64,000 nt of DNA from Dasyornis broadbenti (Eukaryota > Chordata > Aves > Passeriformes > Dasyornithidae). The stretch is from NCBI GenBank assembly GCA_013397935.1, contig VZRN01004184.1, forward strand, positions 2,520,748 through 2,584,747, read 5' to 3'. This document shows positions 1 through 11,800 of the stretch, piece after piece. The stretch's first letter is position 1, and the number at the start of each line of letters is the position of its first letter. The notes under the pieces were generated by a model. That model did not search any database. It was not told the origin of the DNA and saw only the letters and a list, made by a program, of their open reading frames with translations. The position numbers were made by a program, and so were the translations under genes.

Positions 1-1355
1 TACAGACTAACTTTTTTTGAGGGTAGATATTGAGGCTTTACTTTTACATAAATAGAATCTGCACGTATAAGATGATTGTCCTGTGTTTTATAACACTGGC
101 TATACTTGAATTTAATTATGGAATTCAACTATTAAGTCTAAAGTATTTTAAATGACCTTGAAGTGGTTAGTATTACCTGTACATTAGTTGTGATATACAC
201 TAGATGAAGTGAGGAAAGACTGTGGGCCAAGTAGGAGTATATTTGCATTATATGTGAATCCATATCAAAACTTTTACTCAAACCTGTCCGCTCAAGCTTC
301 CATCTACTTCAGAACTTAACAGACTTTAATTGCTGGTGTTAAATTTGATTAATTTGAGTGGATTTTTTGCTTTGGTGGTGGCAGGTATACTCCCATGCTT
401 TCATCCTTACAGCTGGAGTTCTTCTGAACTTAGCATCACATCACTTCTCAACTGAAAAGGATATGAAATCATTTTTCAGAGTGCTGTTTTCTTCTTTATA
501 TTTTGAGTTAGTGGTGGAAGTCTTCTTGAGCTGTGAAAACAGAAGACTTTCTGGAACAGATCCTTCTACATTTTTTAACTCAATGTTCAAAGAAGATGGT
601 CCACTGTCAAGAAGGCAGTTCACTTCAGTGTGGAAGGCTATTTTTCATTATTTAGTACTATGAAGTCAAATTTCAGTTTTTTCTCCTTGTTTTCTTAGAA
701 TATGGAAGTGTTGTAGATGAGATACTTTCACAGCTACAAGACTCTTAAATACTTTATTTATTACTCATAGACATATGTGAATATATTCAGTAAAGTCAGA
801 TTTATGTAGGCTGGAGACTAAGAGAGACTGTTGAAATGCTAAGATTGAGATGAAAAATGTAGCCTTGAGACAGTGTTCAAAGATGAGTGTTTCTTGTTGC
901 CATAATGTATAAATTTGATACTGTGATTCTGTGAATCATTGTCTGAGCCTGAGCTTTGAAAGGTGCAGTAACAAGGGAGAGGAGACGGTGTGGTGGTGCA
1001 GGGAAAGAACTGCTATCAGCTCTGCAGTCCAGAGCCAAAGGCACTCAAGAAAGGGCACACAGTGCACAGTTCTCCTCATACTTTAGTAGTCTGTGCAAGG
1101 CACATGTATAATACATGTGCATGTGGAACTTGCAGGTGAGAATTTTTTACAAACTCAGATTGCTGAGACTCCTTTCTGAGACTCGGTAGTAAATAAACCA
1201 TTTGGATACCTTTACTAAGAGAATTTAATTCCATCATATATGAAACCACATAGAGTGGATGATTCCTGTTTCATAGTGCACTCTAGTGGCATTTCACATA
1301 CTTTCAGTTACTAGTCTAAACTACTACTATGCAACTGCATTTCACAACTGAAGAC
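1..1355. other. Intron of VPS13A upstream of first visible exon
   Basis: AT-rich intronic sequence with no exon I can match to VPS13A. An open frame of 101 codons at 358-663 has no recognisable relative. The preceding coding exon must lie before position 1. Confidence 0.6.
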
Positions 1356-1735
1356 TCATAGAATCATAGATTATCCTGACCTGGAAAGGACCCACAAAGA
1401 CCATCAAAGTCCAACTCCTGGCCCTGTGCAGGACTATGCCCAGGAGTTACACTATGTACGTGAGAGCATTGTCCAAATGCTTCTTGAACTCTGTCAGGCT
1501 GGTGCTATGACCACTTCCCTGCGAAGCCTGTTCCCATGCCCAACCACCTTCTTGGGAAAGGACCTTTTCCCAGTGTAAACCACCCTGACACCCCTTCATG
1601 CCGTTCCCTCAAGTTCTGTCACTGGTTAGCAGAGAGAAGAGATCAGTGTCTGCCTCTCTGCTTCCCCTCGTGAGAAAGATGAAGGCTCCTGTGAGGTTTC
1701 CTCTCAGTACTCTACTAGTTGGTTTTTTTTCCCAG
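1356..1735 (-). mobile_element. CR1 LINE 3' fragment, minus strand
   Basis: The left edge shows the typical CR1 3' terminus read in reverse, with short tandem repeats around 'atagaatcatag', followed by the conserved stretch about pairs of 'gacc', 'aagtccaactcctg' and 'ccctgtgcagg'. It lacks coding capacity. Its 5' side abuts a CR1 fragment in the opposite orientation. Confidence 0.8.
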
Positions 1736-2337
1736 ATGTGTGAAGCAGTGAAATTCAACAAGGTGAGGTGCCAGGTCCTGCACTTGGGTCACAACAACCC
1801 CAAGCAGTGATACAGGCTGGGGGCAGAGTTGCTGAAAAGCTGCTGGGCAGGAAAGGAACTGGGAATACTAGTTGACAGCAGCTGAATATGACCTAGCATA
1901 TGCCCGGGTGGCCAAGAAGGCCATTGGCATCCTGGCTTGTATCAGCAATAGTGTGACCAGTAGGACCAGGGCAGTGATTGTCCCTCTGACCTTGGCACTG
2001 GTGGGGCCACACCTTGAATCCTGTGCCTCAGTTTTGGGCTCCTCACTCCAAGAAAGACTGAGGGGTTGGTCTTTTCTCTAAAGTAAAAAGTGACAGGACA
2101 AGAGTAAATGGCCTCAGATTGTTCCAGAGGAGGTTTAGATTGGATATTAGGAAATGTTTTTTTCAACAAAATAATTGTCAAACTTTGGAGCAGGCTGCCC
2201 AGTCACCATCCCTGCAGCTGTTTAAAAGATTTGTAGATGTGGCATTGAAGTTCACCGCTAAATCAGTGCTAGGTTTTACCATTGGGCTTGGTGATCTGAA
2301 GGGTCTTTCTAACCTAAATGTTTCTATGATTCTATAA
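1736..2337 (+). mobile_element. CR1 LINE 3' fragment, plus strand
   Basis: This is the end of the reverse-transcriptase ORF and the 3' UTR of a CR1 element. Translated pieces at 1740-2081 match the CR1 C-terminal pattern (KFNKVRCQVLHLG, then ARVAKKAIGILACISNS), with frameshifts. The 3' UTR includes the 'cagctgtttaaaagatttg' block and ends in the 8-bp tandem terminus 'tctatgattctata' at about 2337. It is a dead copy. Confidence 0.88.
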
Positions 2338-2787
2338 AATACAAAGCAGTTCTGTTTTTTCTAATGTTTTATTTAGCTCTTGTTTCCTTTTTCCCGATGT
2401 GGTACTTGTGTTATTTTTATAAAGAACTGTTATTGCTCTCTGAAGTTGTCTTATTGTAGTCTTTCGAGGGACTAGGTTTTATCTTTTATTATTTTTCATA
2501 TAATATGCCATTTCTGACCTTCTTTTGGTCTATGAAGTTGTATGTTTGAACCTCTTCACTGTGTTTCCTAGTGTTCTCTAACTAGATGCAAGTGCAATAG
2601 CTGCTGCTTCTACCTATTTTAGGCTTCATTTCTCCCCATGCTTATAATTTTAGTGATGTGTTTAACTGTATTGATTTGCATTTAAGCTAAGTTTCTCTAA
2701 GCTGTAAAACTTTGATACAGCATATATGCATGCAATAGCACGACCAATAAATACAAGCAAATAATCTTATGGTATCTCCTGTTTCAG

Positions 2788-2872
2788 GCTGCACTGTCCC
2801 CTGTGCTTTCAGCACAACATTTGTCTCAAGGCATGTATCCTGTTTTGGATCTTCATTCATTTGCTGAGTCAG
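2788..2872 (+). CDS. VPS13A: VPS13A exon 1 of window (codons 1-28)
   Basis: Flanked by gtttcag and gtaata; 85 bp, leaving one base of a split Glu codon. It reads VLSAQHLSQGMYPVLDLHSF, a poorly conserved linker that aligns with the human segment just before the FFAT motif. The following intron (2873-4575) is AT-rich; 4140-4440 is somewhat GC-richer, but I recognise nothing there. Confidence 0.85.
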
Positions 2873-5800
2873 GTAATATAATCTATTTTAAAGCCTTGCT
2901 TAAGAAGCAGGTAAAGTCAAGAAGTTTTTGAGCTCTTTGAATTTATTTATTACTCTTGCTGTAAGCAAGGATATGGGGCTTTGTTTCAAGTTCTTGAGGT
3001 CTGAGTAGTCTTGTATTCTGTTTAGCTTACTGTGATTGATACTGTACAAAATACCTGAGTATTTTCTCATAGCAATAAAATTCTGTATGCTTGATTTTGT
3101 CGTTCCCTTCCTGAGGGTATAGCAATAAAATTTTTTTTGGTATGGGGGGTTTATTTTTGTTTGCACATATGTTACTGCAAATCTCTATTCAGGGCATCTA
3201 AAGTAGTATGATATTTTTAGCTTTAGCATGTACATCATCAGTCCTCTGATGATGGTTTTAATTATATTCTATCGTGAAGAATTTCTCTCCTATTTAGGTG
3301 GATTTATTTAAATTACAAAATACTGAAATGATGACTGCTAGAAACTACTGTTTTTATAAACAGACATTTTGACTTCTCCTGAAAAAAGCAGAAGATTAGC
3401 TGTGGAACAACCAGTTGTGTTCAATATTGCCTTGCTGTTCAAACAGCTTAGCTGGATCCTAACATTTCATCTGGTAGATACATTAGAAAAATAATCAAAT
3501 ATATCAGTGTTATTTCAGTGTCAATCACATTTGTGATGCCAGAACACTCAACTGGAGAAACAGAGAACCGAACTACTTCTCCTTTCTCAAGTTAACGATA
3601 CATGTGATTTGCAAACACTAGCAAAATAATCAGCAAAGTTAAATTTTAATATACTTTATAGCTTTAAATTCAGTGTGTAGGCAGTAGGTGTAGAAATTTA
3701 TATCTGTGCATCTTCATTAACTTTATTATGAGTTCCTTTAAGTGTCCAAAGGTAGAGTGGAAACATCTTTCAGTTTTTAAAAATTAGGTGAAATGAGAAT
3801 GCATGCTGGCGGCGAATAATTTGAGAAAGTAATAGCTAGATTTAGATTTGAATTGAGTCTGATTTTTAATCTATACTATACATGCAGCTGTGCAGTCCTT
3901 TTAAGTGATTTGTGTTTATTCTCTATCTTCACCCTCCAAAAACTCAGAGCTGTATTTAAGCTTTAGAAAATACTTAATGTAATTTGTTGAGTTTTTCAGA
4001 AGAAGGATAAGTCTTCCGCCGTTACCTTCTACTTCAATGTTTATGGTTTTTAGGTGAAGAAGACCTTTACAAGACAGTGCAATCTATTTATCTTGGTTAT
4101 ATTTCTGTAATAATGTAAAGCATAATAAAAGCTTGATAGTTCTTAGGAGTCTCTCTGAAATGGGAGGTCTATAGCAGGGAGAAATCCCAAGCCTAATATT
4201 GAGGCAAAGGCTCCTGTATCATCAGCAGCTGTCTGGTGTGAGCTAACAGCTTAACTTGTCTGCTGGCCAAAGGCAAGACGAAGCACCATTTGTGCTGTCT
4301 TTTGCAAAGCCAGTAGTGAGAGAATGCTGGTGAAGGAATTAGCTAATGAAAACTGAAGTTTGTGATGGCATGATGGAGGCAGCTGTAAGTGTGGTGTAAA
4401 GCTGTGGAGGCAGGAGGGGAGGTGCTCATGGAAACAGATTTATTGGTTGTTAGTTATCAGCTAGGTACTCGTACATTTAAGCTTTCATAGATGTAGACAT
4501 AACTTTAGGTCATAGTACTATAAAATATTGGCTTTGTAAACTGCATATGTAATGTTGCTGTGAATTAATCCTTAGAATCAGAAGAGGAATTTTATGATGC
4601 ACTAAGCAGTCCCGTGGAAGATGTGCCATTTTTTGAAGCCACATCTCATTCCCTCAAGCGAGCTGGCAGTGCAAGGCGAAAAAACCTACGCAAACAAGAA
4701 TCTTTGAAAAATATTACAGAATTCCAGCTAAGGTTTGAAGTAGCTGAGGTAAAATTACGTTTTACATTTCCCTGAAGCATGTCAGGACTGTAGATTTTTC
4801 CATGTTTGTTGTGTTTATAAATCCAGGTCTGCAGAAATATTCATTCCCCCCTTTTTTTCTCAAACTATTATCCAGAGTCTTTTCCAAGTCATAGTTGTGA
4901 TTCTTATCCTTGTCATCACTGAAATGCTTTAATTTATCCACTTCATTTCCCAACTCACTTTGTCACTGAATTTTCTTTATCTGTCTCTCAGAAATCACAT
5001 TACATATTTGTTTTAGCTAAATATGGGCTTGTGACATCTCTTTTCTGGATACTAATGTGGTCAGTGGGAAAACTTCATTAATGTTTTATTTTGTAACAAG
5101 CACCATGTTTTTCTGCTCTAGTTTTTCCCAGATCCTATTGTTCACTCACATAAATCTGTTGATGCCTTTTCCAACCTAGAAATGAAACTCAAGATAATTT
5201 TAGTATAGGAGGCAATATAAAAGTGGATCTTTATTGGAGCTCCAGGGGCAGTTATGGAAGAATGTCCGCAAAAGCCCATCCCCACAGGGGTGAATACAGT
5301 TTTATAGGTTTTAGGAAATCAGCATAATTGATAAAAAGCACCAATTAGGAGGACAAGTGGTGATGCAAAAGAAAAAAAAGGCAAAAATCATTCTGGCATC
5401 ACTATAACATCTTCACTATGAAGAGTTTTCTGTTTTCTCGATGTTTCAGACTTGGGTAGAAAAAAGAGTGTATTTTATCCAAATGTAAGAACACTTTATA
5501 ACTGTATCAGTTGCTCTAGTGGGAGGGTTGGCCTCTTAACATTTTCATTGTCTTTGTCATTAGACCTTCATGGCTCTTACAGTGTTATTCCTGATACTCA
5601 CTGTATTTTACTTCACATTTGTTTTGAAAATAAATCATATTAATTCAGTTAACTTTACAAATTCAGTTTTAGGGTAGGGCTTACAGAATGTCTTCAACAT
5701 ATCATAGCTAGCTTGCAGCATACTGCAAACTATACCTTTACTACAAATAAAACTGAAATGTACTGTTTATGTGATGACAAGACCTTGTTTAAGAACTACT

Positions 5801-8800
5801 AGTCTAAAGGAAATAAATAAATAAATAAAATGCAAGTAATTACATCCTGTATAAAAACCAAGAAGATAATCCCTTACTGGTTTTGAGGGTGTGTTTTGTT
5901 TGGGTTTTATGTGGTTCTCTAATGGCAACTAACTTAGAATCATTATGAAAAAAATAAAATTGGAACTCTATTGGAAATCACCTCTGTTGTCCTCATAGTT
6001 TAGAATTACTTCCTAGGTTTGGTTTTGATTTTCTGTATTTGTACACAACATTATATGGAAAGGAAGAAAATGTGTATTTGTTTGGTTGTCAAAGTCAGAT
6101 AGAATAGTTCAGCTAGGTATTTATTTAACAACAGTATTGTCATGTATGGGTGGAAAAGTAGTAAATCCTCTTGTGTGATATTCAGCTTGGGAATCTAAGT
6201 CTTAGCAGACGACTTCAGAGAAATTCCAATAAAAGCAGTAAACACTTTATGCTGACTGAAAATCTGGTTTTGACTGTGTTGTACATTGCTGAGTGCTGTA
6301 CAGAATTGTTCTAAAAAATAATTTAGTTTGTGTAACTGTTACTTTAGTATTACATATATGCATATTTGAAATTTTTGTTACAAGAACAATGACCACTACT
6401 GCTTGTTGAATTGTTTATTTTTTCCAAGGCATTTGCTGTATAAAGTTAAATGATCAATACCCAAATAAACATTAAACAATAAAATATAAGTAATTATATC
6501 CTGTATAAAACCCAAGAGGATAATCACTTACTGGCTTTGAGGGTGTATTTTGTTTGGGTTTTTTTAGGTTTTAATTAAATTATGCCGTCTTACTGGTAAT
6601 ACTGAGATGCCTGTGCTGCAGCTTGATATTTTGGGATTAGGCACTGAATATAAACTAAGAAAATTTGACATGACTGGAAATGCTTTCCTTCGTGAAGTTT
6701 GTCTTCTGTGCCCAGAGTATATGGGTAAGTATTTATAATCTGGTCAAGGACTTACTCACAAATAACACGTGAATTTTTCTTCGAAAAGTCTATAGGGCTT
6801 TTGTCAAATAAGGAAGATTTGCTTCCTATGTTAAATACAGGACTGAGGGGAAGTAAATCAGGAGCTCATTCTCTTGTTAGTACTTTCGTAAATGTGTTCT
6901 GGTGCTGACGATTGTAGAGAGACATCTAGCTATTTTACATCTGCAAAAGAAGTTTTATGACTAAACAGTAATGGCAGCTAGTAGCCTAGTTTGCAATTAA
7001 TAGATTAAGAAAGTTGAAATTCTTTTTTCTTTTTAAAAACGTAAATTTCTGTATTCTTTTATGTTTGTGTTTTTTGGGTTTTTTTAGATGATAATGACAA
7101 GCCAGTTTACATAATTACTACATTGGATAATGTAGAAGATGATCTTCTCACTCTGGAGTATATAAAGGTTAGAAAAGAGTAGACTTTGCTTTTGAATTGT
7201 AAGCCTGTCATAAACAGCACATTAATATGGAGCAGATGTTGAAAGTTTTTTCCTTAGTCATTGATGTTTTTAATGTCTTGAGTGTCATGTGCAAAGTTTG
7301 TTTGCTCCTTCAACAGAATAACTTGTACATCTTAAGTGGTAGTGGTTTTGAAAATAAGTTTTCTCTAATGGAATTTGCGAAGTGCTGATTTATTTGTTTG
7401 TTTTATTTGTTTGTGCACTTTTGGTGAAATAGACTGATATTAAAGGACCGGAAGTAAAAACTGTCTATCAGAATGTTCTTCAGAAAATAAAGGTATGATA
7501 CCTCTTTTTAACATAATTTTTTCAGTGTGGGAAGGGAGGCATATTGGATAAACAAAAATGTTTCTTTTAGGTGAACTTTTCATCTCTAGATGTTCATTTG
7601 CATACTGAGGCTCTGCTGAATGCTATGAACTATCTGAATAATCTTCTACCCAAACAAGTTACTAAACTTGCAGAAGAATCAGTCCATGAAAAAACAGAGG
7701 AGAAGAAGGATGTTCTTAAGAAATTAAGTAAGTTTCTTTGTTATTTTTTCCTCTTTTCGTTCCTCTCTCTTCACTTAAGTAAGGAAGAAAACAAATATAT
7801 TTTCTGTTTTTGTAAACCCGTCAATAATGTTTGATGTGAGAAATTTTGCTTAGGGTTATATATACTTATAGGGTTATACCCTTAGCTGTGTGCAGTTTCT
7901 GACATACAGGTCAAGGCATTGACCTTTGCTATGTATTGGAGGCTCTGAGTCAATGTAAATAGAAAACCTATAAATGGTTGTCAGGTTTTTTTTTTTCCCC
8001 TTGGTATGAATTAAGATGTTTGATGGCCTTGCAATTATTACTTTATTCTTGAGGAGCATCAATCTCTTGCTTGCTGCACAGTTCAAAAGGATACTGAAGT
8101 ATAACATGTCCTCATTGAAGAATGGTAACTGTTATTTTTATTTCCCATAGCATCAAAAAAATCAAAGTATGAAGATGTTATTGATCTCATTATCTGTGCG
8201 GATTTATCATGTTTGCGTATTTTTATCAGAGAGAAAAAACACAGAATAGCTGAAATTCACATTGAAGGTAGGAACAAAACTTTAATCACAAAGACACAAA
8301 ACTTTGTAATTGGAATACTGTATAGATTTTGTATGTCTCATTCTTTGAGGTCTGGATAGCCAAGTGATCATGAAGAAAGCAGCAACTGACGTGACTGCAA
8401 AATTGAAAAACATCATTGTTGTGGATTCTGATGAAACAGCATTGTATAAAAAGGTAGGCATATGCATGTATAACTGGAGTGGATGCTAAATTAAACTTAC
8501 TTTGTAGACTCTCTACTGTGATTTTTTTCAGTCATCTTTTATGTAATTGTTGGGAGTAGCATTCTCTATAGACAGATTGGTTTTGCTCCCACAGCCAGTA
8601 ATTATTAGGCTGACATTAGTTTGTGCAACTGTGTTATTCAGCTGCTCATTGCACCTCTTACTCTGTTGACTTTAATGAACAGAATTATTCAAGCTGAGAT
8701 TTCAGCTAAATATTTTCAGCTATTTCAATGGATTTTTAAAATTCGATTTTTTTTTATGTGTTGTTGAGATATTGGAAGTAAAAATGTCTTTACTTTTTAG

Positions 8801-11800
8801 TGGTGTGAGGTGCTACATTTTGTAGTGGAGTTAAGTTTCTCTGGTATGTAAGTTTTTACAGTAGGGACACTTTTTTTTTTTTCTTCTTAAGGCTCTTTAC
8901 ATCACAGAAAAAGAAGTCTTCAACTTCAGAATGGTATCGTATGTGAATGCTACAGATGGCATTGCATATACAAATATGGATGTTGTTGACAATCGTATTT
9001 ACCTAACTGTTGGGTGTATTCAAGTAGTTTTTGTCAACAAGTTTGTTTCCTCTATTTTGGTAAGTGAAATTTTCTAAATACTGTTTCTTAGCATCCAGGT
9101 AAAGTTGTGAGAGCAAGAAAGGGATAAGAGCATTCCATATGGGGTGGTGCCTGTGTGTGTAAGAGCTCTTATATTATATTATAGAAGCTTTACAGAGATT
9201 GATGTTTGGGCTGTTTACTTTTCTTCTACATATGTTTGTTACTGTGGAGCAGATGAGTAAGCAACAAGATGTGCTATTAAGTGTAGTTATGTTTTTCTTA
9301 GAAGATTTGTGACAGCTGTTAAATATATATACCATTCACTATTTATAACACTGAAACATAAGTAAGAAACCATGAAAATTAATGCCCTTTCCATGAATTC
9401 TGTTAAGTAAATCAATCTTTTGCTGCTCATATGATTAAATAAAATGTAATTCCTACAAGTCATGTTACTAGGTCATTGCTCTTACCATCTTATTTTCCAA
9501 GTATTTAATATAGAAGTTTATTTATATATATGCATAATTTGTCATGTTTGGGGGAAGATTATCCTATTAAAGAATTTGGGAAAAGTGTATAGCAAAAATA
9601 ACACCTTAAGATGGTTTGCTATTTAAATAACAATGATTCATAATGTTTCTGAAGTAGCGTAATTCTTAATAATTAATTCCTGAGATCTGTATTCTTTTCC
9701 TAGGCTTTTATAAATAACTTTCAAGCTGCCAAGGAAGCTCTTACTGAGGCAACTGTTCAAGCAGCAGAGAAAGCAGCTACAGGTGTAAAAGGGTTAGCAG
9801 AGCGTAGTTCCCGTTTGGCACTAGATATCAATATCAAAGCACCTGTTGTGATAATTCCACAGTCAGCAATGTCTGTGAATGTCCTGGTGGCTGATCTTGG
9901 ACTAATCACCGTGAAGAACCAATTCTTTATTGCTAAAACGAAAACACGATATAATCTCCCACCCGTTATTGACTCTATGACGGTGAAATTGAGTGAACTG
10001 AAGTTATACAGGTAATGTAGTGTCAATATTTTTAAAATCCATTAAATCCTTTTGGGATTCTTCAGTTAGAAAGCTTTGAGGAGTTGTTAAATAATTAGTT
10101 TATGGTTGGTAATTGACAGATACACTATTATCTTGGAATATAAGAGCAAACTAATATTTTTTTTAAAGCAATGAGAATGTATGGTTTAGGAAAAAGAGCA
10201 ATCTGCACAGGTTTAAATAGAAGCAAATGTTTGTTCAGGGAAAATTGTGTAGTACTATAGACTTGCGTGTTATTCATTACTTTGGAGCAGGTTATACCCA
10301 TTTGTATTGGACTATTTTGATGGGATTTTTAAGCTATGCATAACAGGAAAAGTACTGAGTCAGATAGTCATAAAGAACTGTTTGAAAACGATCCTTGGTG
10401 CAGGGGGTTTGTGGGGGGAGAGGGAAGGGAAGGGAATTGCTCTCCATTAGAGAGGAGGTAAGAGGTCCTGACTTGCAAGAGTTTTTGTGTTGCATGCCTG
10501 ATATGTGCTTGATACCCTCTGCCTGCCAAGGAAAGATGTCTAGTTGGTGGAATAAGGCTTTAGCTAGAACTACTTTGAGTAGTATAAAGGCAGTTTTATA
10601 GCATTAGTTAAAAAGGAAAAGACAGAAATGTGTTTGTTAGAGTGTATAAGAAAAATATGTAAAGCTGAGAGTGTTTTGTTTCTTTTCACAGATCTTGCTA
10701 TGAGCAAGATTCTTTGCAAACAGAAGTACAGTTGCTGCAGCCAGTCAATCTGGAGCTAGCTGTTGAACGAAATTTAGCTGCTGCATGGTATCATGAAGTT
10801 CCTGATATTGAAATATCTGGCCGACTCAAGCCTATGAATGTAAGCATTCATCTCTGAAAGCAACTGTTAAAATATTTGTGGAAAACAGATTAATTTTTCT
10901 CTATAAAAGTCTGAGCTCAGTAGTTAGGATGCTGTTTGATTTCAAGACAAAGAGGTAGAGTGGATTTTATTGTTTCATAGGGAAAATGGAAATGAATAAA
11001 TTTCTGTTCTAATTTAAGCTCTGTATTTCGTCTGTGATACTCCAGGCAGATTTTGTACTATGAATTACTGTTGCTAGTTAAAAATGGTTATGCTCTTCTA
11101 GCCTTCTTTTACCTATCAGTGTCTTTCAATGAAGTATTGGAAAAGTTGGGGTTTAGTGGTTTGTTAATAGCAGTGCTGAATTCATACCCATAACAATCCT
11201 GAATAGTAATTAGTGACCTGCTGTGCCTCATAGACACTCGCAAATCTGTGGGGCCAGATGGGATTCATCCTAGGGTGATTTAAATTTAACATAAAAAGTA
11301 AATCTAATATAAATTAAAATTTAAACATAGCATAATTCAAATTTAACATTAAAAAATATAAAAGTTGTGAGGTGTAGGGGGAAAACCTGTTTGCCAGATT
11401 TTGATGTAGAACTCATAACTATGACTGTAAAGTGCCTTGTGACTAAATGCAGATAAAAGTTTCGGTTGATTGTAAGTGAAACTTTATGTGTACATGTTCT
11501 GACATTCCAGTTTCTAAATTGTAACTTGGTAGGGAAAGTTTGTGGATGAAAACAAAATAATGTGTGACTGACTTCTGATTTCTAGAAATTACTGTAAGGT
11601 GTGTGAATTTGAGAAAAGTGTCTAGTGTTCTAAACAGAGACTCAGATGAGATTTATTTGATTTATCTATTTATTTTTAAGTTTAGATTTTAGTTACCAAA
11701 AGTTACGTGAACAGAGTTGTTCTGATTTTCATTCCAATCTTTTCTAAAGCTAATTCTCAGTCAGGAAGATATTACCACAATACTGAGGACACTAAATGAA

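Noticed and set aside
358..760. A 101-codon open frame followed by a tcttag acceptor-like site and a short second frame (EYGSVVDEILSQLQDS)
   Set aside because: It looks superficially exon-like, but it matches no VPS13A segment or other protein I recognise, and the phases do not join to the exon at 2788.
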